This document shows, piece after piece, positions 15,608-23,256 of a stretch of 29,206 nt of DNA (position 1 is the stretch's first letter; every line of letters begins with the position of its first letter). Below the pieces are notes generated by a model. The model worked only from the letters and a program-made list of their open reading frames with translations, was not told the DNA's origin and ran no database searches. A program made the position numbers and the translations under genes. The stretch is from SCTD01 sp036675425. Its GTDB lineage: Bacteria > Actinomycetota > Actinomycetes > Mycobacteriales > SCTD01. The stretch is from assembly GCA_036675425.1 (NCBI GenBank), contig JAKFFB010000209.1, positions 1 to 29,206 of the forward strand, given 5' to 3'.

Positions 15608-16462
15608 TCAGACCTGGAGGGGGTCGGAGGCGCGGCGCAGCCCCTGGCCGAGCAGCACCAGGCTGCTCACGACCAGCACGAGGAACACCGCCGGGATGAT
15701 CAGGTGCGGCGCCTGGGCGAGCCGGTTCTGGGCGGAGAGCAGCAGCAGCCCCCAGGACAGCGTCGGCTGCTGCAGGCCCACCCCGACGAAGGTCAGGGTC
15801 GCCTCCACGCCGATGACGAGCCCGCCGTACGCCGTGGCATAGGCCAGCAGCGGCCGCAGCGCGTTCGGCAGGACGTGCCGGACGAGCACGCGGAGGGGGG
15901 ACGCACCCAGCGCCCGTGCGGCGACGACGTACTCCCGGGCCGTCGTCTCCTGCACGCTGGCGCGCTGCAGGCGGACCATCGCGGGCCAGCCGAACAGCAG
16001 CAGCACCAGCGACACCGACCACACGCCGCGCACCTGCAGGGCGCTGAGCACGACGATCCCGCCGAGCAGCAGCGGCACGGCCGTCCAGACGTCGGTGATG
16101 CGCGAGATGAGGACGTCGCGCCAGCCGCCGAAGTAGCCCGCCACCGACCCGAGCACCAGCGCGATGAGCGTCGTGCCCACGACCGTGACCAGCGCGATCG
16201 TCAGCGAGTTGCGCGCGGCGTACGCGCTCTCGGCCAGGTAGTCGCAGCCGAAGACGCTGAAGCCGAAGGGGTGCGCCCCGCTCGGTGCCTCCAGGCTCCT
16301 GGAGAGCTCGCAGCTGCGAGGGTCCTGGGAGGTGAAGACCTGCGGCCGGACGGCCATCCCGACGAACGTCAGCAGGACCGCCGCCGGCAGCCAGACGTCC
16401 CACCGCACCCGCCGGCGCGGGACGCGCGCTGCAGGCGCAGGTGCCGCCGGCGGTTCGGTCAC
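15608..16462 (-). CDS. DppC/OppC-type ABC transporter permease
   Basis: 284 residues. One helix near 24-42, an extracytoplasmic stretch containing a C-x17-C-like pair (DPRSCELSRS ... FGCDYLAESAY), then five membrane helices. The EAA loop that contacts the ATPase is TAREYVVAARALGASPLRVLVRHVLPN (about 175-201). This is the second permease of peptide/nickel-type importers. No ATPase or substrate-binding protein is encoded nearby, and its partner permease is divergent rather than in the same operon. The GTG at 16462 is adopted from the MetI-type domain length; no clear Shine-Dalgarno precedes it. In M. tuberculosis the equivalent locus is the dppABCD operon (Rv3666c-Rv3663c). Confidence 0.87.
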   Translation of the reverse strand: MTEPPAAPAPAARVPRRRVRWDVWLPAAVLLTFVGMAVRPQVFTSQDPRSCELSRSLEAPSGAHPFGFSVFGCDYLAESAYAARNSLTIALVTVVGTTLIALVLGSVAGYFGGWRDVLISRITDVWTAVPLLLGGIVVLSALQVRGVWSVSLVLLLFGWPAMVRLQRASVQETTAREYVVAARALGASPLRVLVRHVLPNALRPLLAYATAYGGLVIGVEATLTFVGVGLQQPTLSWGLLLLSAQNRLAQAPHLIIPAVFLVLVVSSLVLLGQGLRRASDPLQV

Positions 16463-16492
16463 GGTGAGAAGGTCTACCAGGGAGGCGGTCTG

Positions 16493-17449
16493 GTGGGTCG
16501 GTACATCGTGGGACGCGCCGCGCAGGCGGTTGTCACGCTGCTGGTCGCGTTGACCCTGATCTGGGTGGCGGTGTCCGTCCTGCCTGGTGACCCGGTCCGC
16601 GCGCTCTTCGGGTTCCGGCAGCCGACGCCGGAGGCTTACGCCCAGGTGCAGGAGCAGCTGCACCTCGACGAGCCGCTGCTCATGCAGTACCTGCTCTACC
16701 TGCGCGACCTGCTGACGTTCAACCTCGGCGAGAGCTTCCCGCGCGACCACTTCGGCAGGCCGGAGCCGGGGGCCCCGGTCAACGCGCTGATCCGCGCCAC
16801 CCTGCCCACCAGCGCGATCATCCTGGTCGGTGCGGTCGTCGTGCAGTTCGTCGTAGGGGTCGTGGCGGGCGCGCTGTCGGCGGCGAAGGCCGGCACCCAC
16901 CTCGGCCGCTTCGTCGACCTGACCGCGCTGCTGCTGGTCAGCACCCCCGTGCTGGTCGCGGCTTACGTGTCGCGCACCGTCTTCGGCATCGAGCTGGGCT
17001 GGTTGCCCGTCTCCGGGATCGGCAACGGCTGGCCGGAGTCGTACGTCCTGCCGATCCTGTCGCTGGCCGCGCTGTCGACCGGCTACATCACCCTGCTGCT
17101 CAAGGGCGAGATGGACCTCGCGCTGAAGGCGCCCTACACGCACGCAGCCCGCGCGCGCGGCATCCCCGACTGGCGCATCACCGCCGTGCACGCGATGCGG
17201 CCGTCGCTCATCCCGGTGGCGACCTTCCTGGCGGCCAACCTCGGGCAGCTGCTGACAGGGCTGATCATCGTGGAGGGCGTCTTCCGGGTGCCCGGTGTGG
17301 GCGGGCTGCTGTTCAGCGCGATCGCCGCGCGCGACCGGTCGATCGTCGTCGGCGTCGTGACGTTCGTGGCCGTGACCGTCATCGTCGCAAACGCGCTGGC
17401 CGACATGGTGGTGGCGGTGCTGGATCCGCGGATCCGGCTGAGCAGCTGA
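16493..17449 (+). CDS. DppB/OppB-type ABC transporter permease
   Basis: 318 residues, normal for the family. The N-terminus YIVGRAAQAVVTLLVALTLIWVAVSVLPGDP is the standard first helix and loop of DppB. Further helices start near 100, 140, 185, 240 and 285, and the EAA loop is YTHAARARGIPDWRITAVHAMRPSLIP (about 206-232). The GTG start has GGGAGG seven bases upstream. It is divergent from the DppC-type gene with only 30 bases between the two starts. It forms the channel of a di/oligopeptide importer; the ATPases and binding protein must be encoded elsewhere. Confidence 0.88.
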   Translation: MGRYIVGRAAQAVVTLLVALTLIWVAVSVLPGDPVRALFGFRQPTPEAYAQVQEQLHLDEPLLMQYLLYLRDLLTFNLGESFPRDHFGRPEPGAPVNALIRATLPTSAIILVGAVVVQFVVGVVAGALSAAKAGTHLGRFVDLTALLLVSTPVLVAAYVSRTVFGIELGWLPVSGIGNGWPESYVLPILSLAALSTGYITLLLKGEMDLALKAPYTHAARARGIPDWRITAVHAMRPSLIPVATFLAANLGQLLTGLIIVEGVFRVPGVGGLLFSAIAARDRSIVVGVVTFVAVTVIVANALADMVVAVLDPRIRLSS

Positions 17450-17531
17450 GGGACTGACCGCGTAGGGTCGTCCTCGGTGCGCCGGGAAGCCTGGTCGGCA
17501 GTCCCTTTCGCCTGCCCTCCGGAGACCTCCC

Positions 17532-18737
17532 GTGCCGACGCCCCCCGCCGAGACCGGCCGCCGCTACATCGACTTCCTGCGCGTCGAGCAGGTAGGCGGG
17601 CTGATCATGCTGGCCGCGGCCGTGCTCGCGCTGGTCGCCGCCAACACGCCGCTGCGCGAGGGGTACGACGCGCTGCGCGGCCTGACGTTCGGCCCCGAGT
17701 CGCTGCACGCGCGCCTCGACGTCGCCACGTGGGCGGCCGACGGCCTGCTCGCGATCTTCTTCTACGTCGTGGGGCTGGAGGTGAAGCGGGAGTTCGCCGT
17801 GGGCGAGCTGTCCAACCTGCGGTCGGCGCTGCTCCCGGTCGTCGCCGCCCTGGGCGGGATGGTCGTCCCGGCGCTCCTCTTCCTGGCCGTGACCTCGGGT
17901 GACCCTGCTGCCGCCCGAGGCTGGCCGGTGCCGACGGCGACCGACATCGCCTTCGCGCTGGCGGTGCTGGCCCTGGTGGGGTCGAACGCCCCGTCCGGCC
18001 TGCGGGTCTTCCTGCTCTCGCTGGCCGTCGTGGACGACCTCGGCGCGATCCTGCTCATCGCGCTGCTGTTCACCGAGGACCTGGCGCTGCTCCAGCTCGT
18101 CGGTGCCGCTGCGCTGTGCGGCGTCTTCGCCCTCGCCCAGCAGCGCCGCATCACCAGCCCGCTGCTCTACGTGCCGCTCGCGCTGGCGGTCTGGCTGCTG
18201 CTGCACGCCAGCGGCGTGCACGCCACGGTGGCGGGCGTCGCGCTCGGCCTGCTGACCCGGGTCCGGGCCGATCCCGGCGAGGAGCACGGCCCGGCCGAGC
18301 GCATCGAGCACAGGCTGCAGCCCTGGTCGGCCGGGCTGATCGTCCCGGTCTTCGCCTTCACCGCGGCCGGTGTCGCGGTCACGGGTGACACGCTGCGGGA
18401 CGCCCTGCAGGACCCCGCCGCCGTCGGCGTCGTCCTCGGCCTGGTCCTCGGCAAGACGATCGGCGTCCTCGGCGCGTCCTGGCTGGCGGTCCGGTTCCGC
18501 CTGGCCCGGCTGCCGCGGGGCCTGGCCTGGTCCGACGTCGCCGGGGTCGCCGTGCTCGCCGGGACCGGCTTCACGGTCAGCCTGCTGCTGGTAGAGCTGG
18601 CGTACGAGCAGGACGCCGCACGTGCCGACCGGGTGACGCTCGCCGTGCTCATCGCGAGCATCGTCGCCTCCGTGATCGGGGCCCTCGCCATCCGCGCCCG
18701 CCGGCACGCGCACGAGACGGCGCCGGACCTGCCCTGA
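17532..18737 (+). CDS. nhaA: Na+/H+ antiporter NhaA
   Basis: 401 residues and about 11-12 membrane helices. The Na+-binding and transport aspartates are in place: D138 in PTATDIAFALAV and the pair D168-D169 in FLLSLAVVDDLGAILL. The signature GLEVKREFAVGELSN lies at 81-95. A TM10 lysine (LGKTIGVLGA) is also present. It exports Na+ in exchange for protons, important at alkaline pH and in salt. The GTG start has GGAG seven bases upstream. A TAGGGT -10-like box at 17463-17468 gives a leader of about 55 bases. Sodium export next to two Na+-coupled symporters could help recycle the cation, an inference from context. Confidence 0.95.
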   Translation: MPTPPAETGRRYIDFLRVEQVGGLIMLAAAVLALVAANTPLREGYDALRGLTFGPESLHARLDVATWAADGLLAIFFYVVGLEVKREFAVGELSNLRSALLPVVAALGGMVVPALLFLAVTSGDPAAARGWPVPTATDIAFALAVLALVGSNAPSGLRVFLLSLAVVDDLGAILLIALLFTEDLALLQLVGAAALCGVFALAQQRRITSPLLYVPLALAVWLLLHASGVHATVAGVALGLLTRVRADPGEEHGPAERIEHRLQPWSAGLIVPVFAFTAAGVAVTGDTLRDALQDPAAVGVVLGLVLGKTIGVLGASWLAVRFRLARLPRGLAWSDVAGVAVLAGTGFTVSLLLVELAYEQDAARADRVTLAVLIASIVASVIGALAIRARRHAHETAPDLP

Positions 18738-18762
18738 CGGAAGCACGCACAGGTGCCGGCGA

Positions 18763-18768
18763 TAGGTT
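18763..18768 (+). promoter_or_regulatory. -10 element of a leaderless promoter for the diguanylate cyclase
   Basis: TAGGTT fits TANNNT and ends seven bases before ATG 18776. No Shine-Dalgarno precedes the ATG. The same arrangement is seen in front of the HAD, lytS-type and nth genes. Confidence 0.5.
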
Positions 18769-18775
18769 CCGCGCG

Positions 18776-19708
18776 ATGATGACCCTGGACGCCCGGCCCG
18801 GCACGGTGCTGGTGGCCGACGACAGCCCGACGGTGCGGGCGGTCGTGCGCCTGGAGCTCGAGGCGGCCGGCTACGACGTCCTCGAGGCCGAGGACGGCCG
18901 GGCCGCCCTGGACGTCGCCGCCGAGGCGGACCTCGACGCGATCCTGCTCGACATCGAGATGCCCGTGCTCGACGGCCTCGAGACCATCGCGGAGCTGAAG
19001 GCAGATCCCACCACCGCCGACCTCCCGGTCGTCTTCCTCAGCAGCCGGGACAGCGGTCAGGACGTCGTCGGCGCGCTGCGGCTCGGCGCTCACGACTACC
19101 TCCGCAAGCCCCCGGAGCCGGCCGAGCTGCTGGCCCGGGTCGCGGCGGCGGTCGAGGTGCGTCGGCTGCGGGCGGAGCTGCAGCAGCGCACCGACGAGCT
19201 GGACCGGATGTCGCGCACCGACCACCTGACCGGGCTGGCCAACCGCCGCCGCCTCGACGCGGAGCTCGGCGCCGCGGTGACGTCGACCCGCGAGCACGCC
19301 TTCCCCCTGTCCGTGCTGCTCCTGGACGTCGACCTGTTCAAGAGCGTCAACGACCGGCTCGGTCACGAGGGCGGCGACGAGGTGCTGCGAGAGGTGGCGG
19401 TCCGCCTGCGTGGCAAGGTCCGCGCCGAGGACCTGCTGGGCAGGTGGGGCGGCGAGGAGCTGCTGGTCCTCGCGCCGCAGACCGGCGTGACCGGGGCGGG
19501 CGTGCTCTGCGAGCGGCTGCGGACCGCGGTGAGCGGCTCGCCGGTGTCGGCGCGGGCAGGGACGGTGACCGTGACGGTCAGCATCGGGGCTGCGGTCGTG
19601 ACGTCGCCGGGCGCCGAGGTCGACTCGGTGCTGCGCACGGCCGACGAGCGGCTCTACGCCGCCAAGGCCGCCGGGCGCGACTGCTGCCTCGTGGCTCCCG
19701 TGTCATGA
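18776..19708 (+). CDS. Response regulator diguanylate cyclase (REC-GGDEF, PleD/WspR type)
   Basis: 310 residues. Receiver domain 10-125 has D15/D16, phospho-acceptor D59 in LLDIEMPVLDG and K111. A helical stalk (about 128-145) leads to the GGDEF domain (147-308). The active site is GGEEL at 225-229, with metal ligand region LLLDVDLFKSVND (181-193). The RAED at 216-219, five residues before GGEEL, is a complete RxxD inhibitory site. The enzyme should condense two GTP into c-di-GMP when phosphorylated and be feedback-inhibited. No cognate kinase is adjacent. It overlaps or nearly overlaps the holin-like gene. An RsiG-like c-di-GMP effector is encoded about 6 kb downstream. Confidence 0.95.
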   Translation: MMTLDARPGTVLVADDSPTVRAVVRLELEAAGYDVLEAEDGRAALDVAAEADLDAILLDIEMPVLDGLETIAELKADPTTADLPVVFLSSRDSGQDVVGALRLGAHDYLRKPPEPAELLARVAAAVEVRRLRAELQQRTDELDRMSRTDHLTGLANRRRLDAELGAAVTSTREHAFPLSVLLLDVDLFKSVNDRLGHEGGDEVLREVAVRLRGKVRAEDLLGRWGGEELLVLAPQTGVTGAGVLCERLRTAVSGSPVSARAGTVTVTVSIGAAVVTSPGAEVDSVLRTADERLYAAKAAGRDCCLVAPVS

Positions 19709-19734
19709 GGCGGCAGCGGGGTACGAGCAGCGCC

Positions 19735-20157
19735 ATGGACAGCACGCAGACCGTCAGCGCGGACAAGCCGACCGAGGACAAGAGCCTGGGCGAGCTCGTC
19801 GCCACCGCCACCCGCGACCTGTCGCTGCTCGTCCGCCAGGAGGTCGAGCTGGCCAAGGCCGAGATCAAGCAGGACGTCGCAGCGGCGGGCAAGGGCGCCG
19901 GGCTGTTCGGCGGCGCCGGCTTCGCCGCGGTGATGGGGCTGCTGTTCGTCTCGATCTCAGCGGCGTACGGCATCTCCTGGGTGGGCGTGCCGCTCGGCTG
20001 CGCGTTCTTCGCCGTCGGCGCGCTCTACTTCCTGGCCGCGGCCGTCCTCGGGGTGACCGGCAAGAAGAGCTTCGGCAAGGTCGGTCCGCCGGAGCGGACG
20101 ATCGAGACGGTCAAGGACGACCTGGAGTGGGCCAAGCACCCCACCCGCACCTCCTGA
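19735..20157 (+). CDS. Actinobacterial holin-X/phage-holin superfamily III membrane protein (Rv3669-like)
   Basis: 140 residues from ATG 19735. An ATG at 19705 that overlaps the cyclase stop (ATGA) would add ten residues (MRRQRGTSSA) and is a real alternative. An amphipathic helix SLGELVATATRDLSLLVRQEVELAKAEIKQD is followed by two membrane helices (about 57-77 and 83-105) and a charged tail with TIETVKDDLEWAK. This is the PF07332 pattern, common in actinobacterial chromosomes and unrelated to phage lysis in practice. Its place before an epoxide-hydrolase-like gene matches Rv3669-Rv3670. Function unknown; probably a structural membrane protein. Confidence 0.85.
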   Translation: MDSTQTVSADKPTEDKSLGELVATATRDLSLLVRQEVELAKAEIKQDVAAAGKGAGLFGGAGFAAVMGLLFVSISAAYGISWVGVPLGCAFFAVGALYFLAAAVLGVTGKKSFGKVGPPERTIETVKDDLEWAKHPTRTS

Positions 20158-20182
20158 CCTCCCGGCGTGGCAGCCTGCTGCC

Positions 20183-21091
20183 ATGCCGGTCGAGGAGTCC
20201 GTCGTCCTCGTCGAGGGGCCGTGGACGCACCGTGAGGTGACCGCGAACGGCGCCCGCTTCCACCTGGCCGAGTGCGGTCCGGCCGACGGCCCGCTCGTGC
20301 TGCTGCTGCACGGCTTCCCGGAGTTCTGGTGGTCCTGGCGGCACCAGCTCGTCGCGCTCGGGGACGCCGGCTTCCGCGTCGTGGCGCCGGACCTGCGCGG
20401 CTACGGCGCGTCCGACAAGCCGCCGCGCGGCTACGACGCCTACACGCTCTCCTCCGACGTCGCCGGCATGGTGCGCGCGCTCGGAGCGCGGGACGCCGTG
20501 CTGGTCGGCCACGACTGGGGCGGCGTCCTCGCCTGGACCGTCGCGACCCTGCATCCCGGGATCGTCCGCCGTCTCGTGGTCGTCGACATGCCGCACCCGC
20601 TCGCCCTGCGCGGCGCGCTCCGCCGCGACCTCGGCCAGCTGCGCGCCTCGTCGTACATCGGCTACTTCCAGCTGCCGAAGCTGCCCGAGGCCAAGCTGCA
20701 GCGCGACGACGGAGCCTTCGTCGGGCAGCTGCTGCGCCGCTGGGGCGGACCGGGCTTCCCGGACGCCGAGACCGAGGCGCGCTGCCGGGAGGCGATGCAG
20801 ATCCCGGGCGCCGCGCACTGCTCGCTCGAGTGGTACCGCTGGGCGGTCCGCTCGCTGACCCGGCCGAGCGGGCTGCGCTTCCTGCGCCTGCTCGACCGCG
20901 GGGTGGGCGTGCCGACGCTGCAGCTGCACGGCGCCCTCGACGGCTGCCTGCTGCCCGAGACCGCGTCCGGCAGCGACGCGTGGGTCGACTCGCCGTACGA
21001 CCTGCGGATCCTGCCGGGGGTGGGCCACTTCCCGCACCAGGAGGCGCCGGACGTGGTCAGCGACGCGCTGATCGAGCACGCCCGCGGGTGA
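20183..21091 (+). CDS. Alpha/beta hydrolase, epoxide hydrolase type (EphE-like)
   Basis: 302 residues. The nucleophile is Asp111 in VGHDWGG, which marks epoxide hydrolases and haloalkane dehalogenases rather than esterases. The oxyanion-hole motif is HGFPEFWWSW at 43-52. The catalytic His is H282 (GVGHFPHQ) with D253 as the acid. Cap tyrosines suited to epoxide opening are present around Y161 and Y218. It would convert epoxides to diols via a covalent ester. Positional equivalent of EphE (Rv3670). The ATG at 20183 lies 25 bases after the holin-like gene, and the downstream DUF309 gene overlaps it as GTGA. Natural substrate unknown. Confidence 0.9.
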   Translation: MPVEESVVLVEGPWTHREVTANGARFHLAECGPADGPLVLLLHGFPEFWWSWRHQLVALGDAGFRVVAPDLRGYGASDKPPRGYDAYTLSSDVAGMVRALGARDAVLVGHDWGGVLAWTVATLHPGIVRRLVVVDMPHPLALRGALRRDLGQLRASSYIGYFQLPKLPEAKLQRDDGAFVGQLLRRWGGPGFPDAETEARCREAMQIPGAAHCSLEWYRWAVRSLTRPSGLRFLRLLDRGVGVPTLQLHGALDGCLLPETASGSDAWVDSPYDLRILPGVGHFPHQEAPDVVSDALIEHARG

Positions 21092-21498
21092 GGGCTCGCA
21101 ACGCGGCCGGCCGGCCCGTGCCCGCGGACTCGCCCGACGCCGTCGAGCCGGTGCCGGAGGAGCCGCTGCCGCCGCTCGAGGCGCTCGCGCTGGCCCGCGA
21201 CCTGCTCGCGCGCGGCCGGCCGTTCTTCGCCCACGACGTGCTCGAGGCGCGCTGGAAGGCCGCTCCGGCGCAGGAGCGCGACCTGTGGCAGGGGCTGGCG
21301 CAGGTCTGCGTCGGGCTCACCCACCTGCAGCGCGGCAACGGCGTCGGAGGCGTACGGCTGCTGCGCCGCGGCGCGGGCCGGCTCGACGGCTGGGCCGGCC
21401 CGGCGTACGACGTCGACGTCGCCACCGTGGTGCGGACCGCACGCGCGCACGCCGACGCGGTGGAGGCGGGCCGAGACGGCCCGGGGGTCGAGATCTAG
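21088..21498 (+). CDS. DUF309 domain protein
   Basis: 136 residues, all-helical. The DUF309 signature is seen as FFAHDVLEARWKAAPAQERDLWQGLAQVCVGLTHLQRGN, with the characteristic H-x4-E-x-W spacing, followed by RLLRRGAGRL. The first 30 residues are proline-rich and not conserved in character. GTG 21088 overlaps the hydrolase stop. The stop TAG at 21496-21498 shares CTAG with the stop of the convergent gene. The family has no assigned biochemical role; the His/Glu/Trp set is often described as a possible metal-binding helix bundle. Confidence 0.85.
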   Translation: MRARNAAGRPVPADSPDAVEPVPEEPLPPLEALALARDLLARGRPFFAHDVLEARWKAAPAQERDLWQGLAQVCVGLTHLQRGNGVGGVRLLRRGAGRLDGWAGPAYDVDVATVVRTARAHADAVEAGRDGPGVEI

Positions 21499-21962
21499 GC
21501 GGCGCGGTTGCGGGACTCGGCGGCCCGGGCGAGGTTGGCGAGGAACTCCTCGGCCATCGCCGTGAGCGTCGCGCCGTCGACCCGGCTGCCGACCACGCCG
21601 GTGCTCTCGAGCGCGAGCGCGGCCGAGGTCGAGGGGGCGCCGTCGGCGCCGGGGGCGTAGCCGAGCGTGAGCGTGCCCTCGGTCACCGGCAGGCCGGGAC
21701 CGGTCCAGGCGAAGCGGGTGACGAACGACGTGGGGGTCCGCTGCGGCGGGAGCGCGCGGACGGAGGCCGCGGTGGGGACGGCCTCGCCGTCCGCGTCGTC
21801 GGCGTTCAGCACGGCCTCGACCAGGACGCGCCCCCCGACCTCGCCCACCAGCCGGACGCCCGGCCAGAGCTCCAGCGCCGTCGGCCCCGCGAGGAGCAGG
21901 GCGGTGCTCGTGGGGTCCGCGCCGATCCGGCGCACGACGCGCGTGCGGGTCGTCTCCGTCAT
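21495..21962 (-). CDS. SRPBCC/START-like lipid- or ligand-binding protein
   Basis: 155 residues. The ATG at 21962 has GAGGAGG four bases upstream; a longer frame up to 22040 crosses a palindromic operator-like site and is rejected. The protein alternates beta strands (VRLVGEVGGRVLVEAVLN, SFVTRFAWTGPGLPVTEGTLTLGYA) with a long C-terminal helix (LTAMAEEFLANLARAAESR), the plan of SRPBCC helix-grip folds such as CoxG or polyketide-cyclase-like proteins. No catalytic residues are evident. It is the last gene of the nth-tlpA-NUDIX-marP strand, 97 bases after marP, and may have its own promoter at the palindrome. Family call is by fold pattern only. Confidence 0.68.
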   Translation of the reverse strand: MTETTRTRVVRRIGADPTSTALLLAGPTALELWPGVRLVGEVGGRVLVEAVLNADDADGEAVPTAASVRALPPQRTPTSFVTRFAWTGPGLPVTEGTLTLGYAPGADGAPSTSAALALESTGVVGSRVDGATLTAMAEEFLANLARAAESRNRAA

Positions 21963-21989
21963 GGCACCTCCTCGGGTCAGGGCGAGCGT

Positions 21990-22005
21990 GCTTGCTATAG
22001 CAAGC
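21990..22005. promoter_or_regulatory. 16-bp perfect palindrome (operator-like) before the SRPBCC gene
   Basis: GCTTGCTATAGCAAGC is a perfect dyad in a locally AT-rich patch of a very GC-rich region. A third half-site, GCAAGC at 22011-22016, repeats the right arm 11 bases on (one helical turn). It lies 28 bases upstream of the SRPBCC start codon. No regulator gene is adjacent, so the binding protein is unknown. Confidence 0.55.
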
Positions 22006-22058
22006 GTACTGCAAGCACTACCCGGACGAGGCCTTCCCACACGAACTCGGAGGGCGTG

Positions 22059-23246
22059 TCAGCTGCAGTCCTGCGTGCTGACCCGCGAGGTGCCTCGCGC
22101 GCCGGCCTGCGCCTCGTCGGCGACCTCCGCGACCGTCAGCGCGTAGCCGACCTGCTCGTCGTCGGCCGCGGCGGCGAAGATCACACCCAGCACGCTGCCG
22201 TCCGGGGCGATCAGCGGGCCGCCGGAGTTGCCCTGGCGCACCTTGGAGCGCAGCGCGTAGATCTCGCGGGTGACGGACTGCCGGCCGTAGATGTCCTCGC
22301 CGCGGGCGTCGAGCGTGCCGCGCACGCGCGCCGCCTGGACGTCGAACGGCCCGTCCTGCGGGTAGCCGATGACCAGTGCCCCGTCGCCGGAGTCGGCCTC
22401 CTCGGCCGCGAACGGCAGCGGCGCCCGGTCGAGCCCCGGGACGGCGAGGACGGCGACGTCGGTGGCGGGGTCGTACAGCACCACCACGGCGTCCAGCTTG
22501 CGGTCGCCCACCGTCACCTTGGGCTCGTCGACGCCGGCGACGACGTGGGCGTTGGTCATCACCCGCTCGCGGGCGTAGACGAAGCCGCTGCCCTCGACGC
22601 TCTTGCGGCAGTCCTCGGCGACCCCGGTGATCTTGAGGATGCTGGGTCGGACCTGCTTCACGACGGGGCTGTTGAGCAGCTCGGGGTCGGGCGGGTCGAC
22701 CTGCGCGACGTCCGGGACGCCGAGGTTCTCGAAGACCTCGGGGAAGCCGCGCTCGTCGACGAGGTCGCGCAGCGAGCTGAAGAAGCGCCGCCCGGAGTTG
22801 GGGACGAGCCCGTCGACGGTCGTGATCACCACCGACCGCTTCACCTGCGACGCGAGGGCGGGGTACGGCGAGCTCGCCACGGCGCGGCCGACCAGCCACG
22901 CGACCAGCAGCAGGCTGACCACGCTGATCACCGCCCCGGCGACCGCGTCGACCTGCCGGGCGGGGTGCCAGGTCAGCTGCCTGCGGAGCAGGCCGCCGAC
23001 GAGGGTGGCGAGGATCTGCCCGATGCTCGCCATGAGGAAGACGAACCCGAGCGCGACGACGGTGCGCGGGAACTGCTCGAAGAACTGCGACTCGGCCACG
23101 GACGGGGCGAGCCGCGCGCCGAGCACGCCGCCACCGAGGAAGCCGACGAAGGACAGCACGCCGACGACGAAGCCCTGGCGGTAGCCGGACACGGCGAACA
23201 GCACCGAGGCGACGACCAGGATCACGTCGAGCAGGTCCCCCGGCAT
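22059..23246 (-). CDS. marP: Membrane-embedded serine protease MarP (acid-resistance protease)
   Basis: 395 residues. Four N-terminal membrane helices (within residues 1-125, CvpA-like) anchor a trypsin-fold periplasmic domain (about 190-380). The catalytic triad is His234 in TNAHVVAG, Asp263 in ATDVAVL and Ser341 in QGNSGGPL. Cys213 and Cys394 sit where M. tuberculosis MarP (Rv3671c) has its single disulfide, which stabilises the active form. In mycobacteria MarP cleaves the peptidoglycan hydrolase RipA and is required to keep internal pH in acid. ATG start, ten bases after the NUDIX stop, in the nth-tlpA-NUDIX-marP operon. Confidence 0.96.
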   Translation of the reverse strand: MPGDLLDVILVVASVLFAVSGYRQGFVVGVLSFVGFLGGGVLGARLAPSVAESQFFEQFPRTVVALGFVFLMASIGQILATLVGGLLRRQLTWHPARQVDAVAGAVISVVSLLLVAWLVGRAVASSPYPALASQVKRSVVITTVDGLVPNSGRRFFSSLRDLVDERGFPEVFENLGVPDVAQVDPPDPELLNSPVVKQVRPSILKITGVAEDCRKSVEGSGFVYARERVMTNAHVVAGVDEPKVTVGDRKLDAVVVLYDPATDVAVLAVPGLDRAPLPFAAEEADSGDGALVIGYPQDGPFDVQAARVRGTLDARGEDIYGRQSVTREIYALRSKVRQGNSGGPLIAPDGSVLGVIFAAAADDEQVGYALTVAEVADEAQAGARGTSRVSTQDCS

Positions 23247-23256
23247 GCGCGAGACC

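Noticed and set aside
17477..17902. Overlapping frame starting before nhaA
   Set aside because: Arginine-rich translation in another frame of nhaA without motifs; nhaA has the correct aspartates and a ribosome site.
19735..20157. Prophage remnant suggested by the holin-like gene
   Set aside because: This holin superfamily III protein is a common chromosomal gene of actinobacteria and no other phage gene is nearby.
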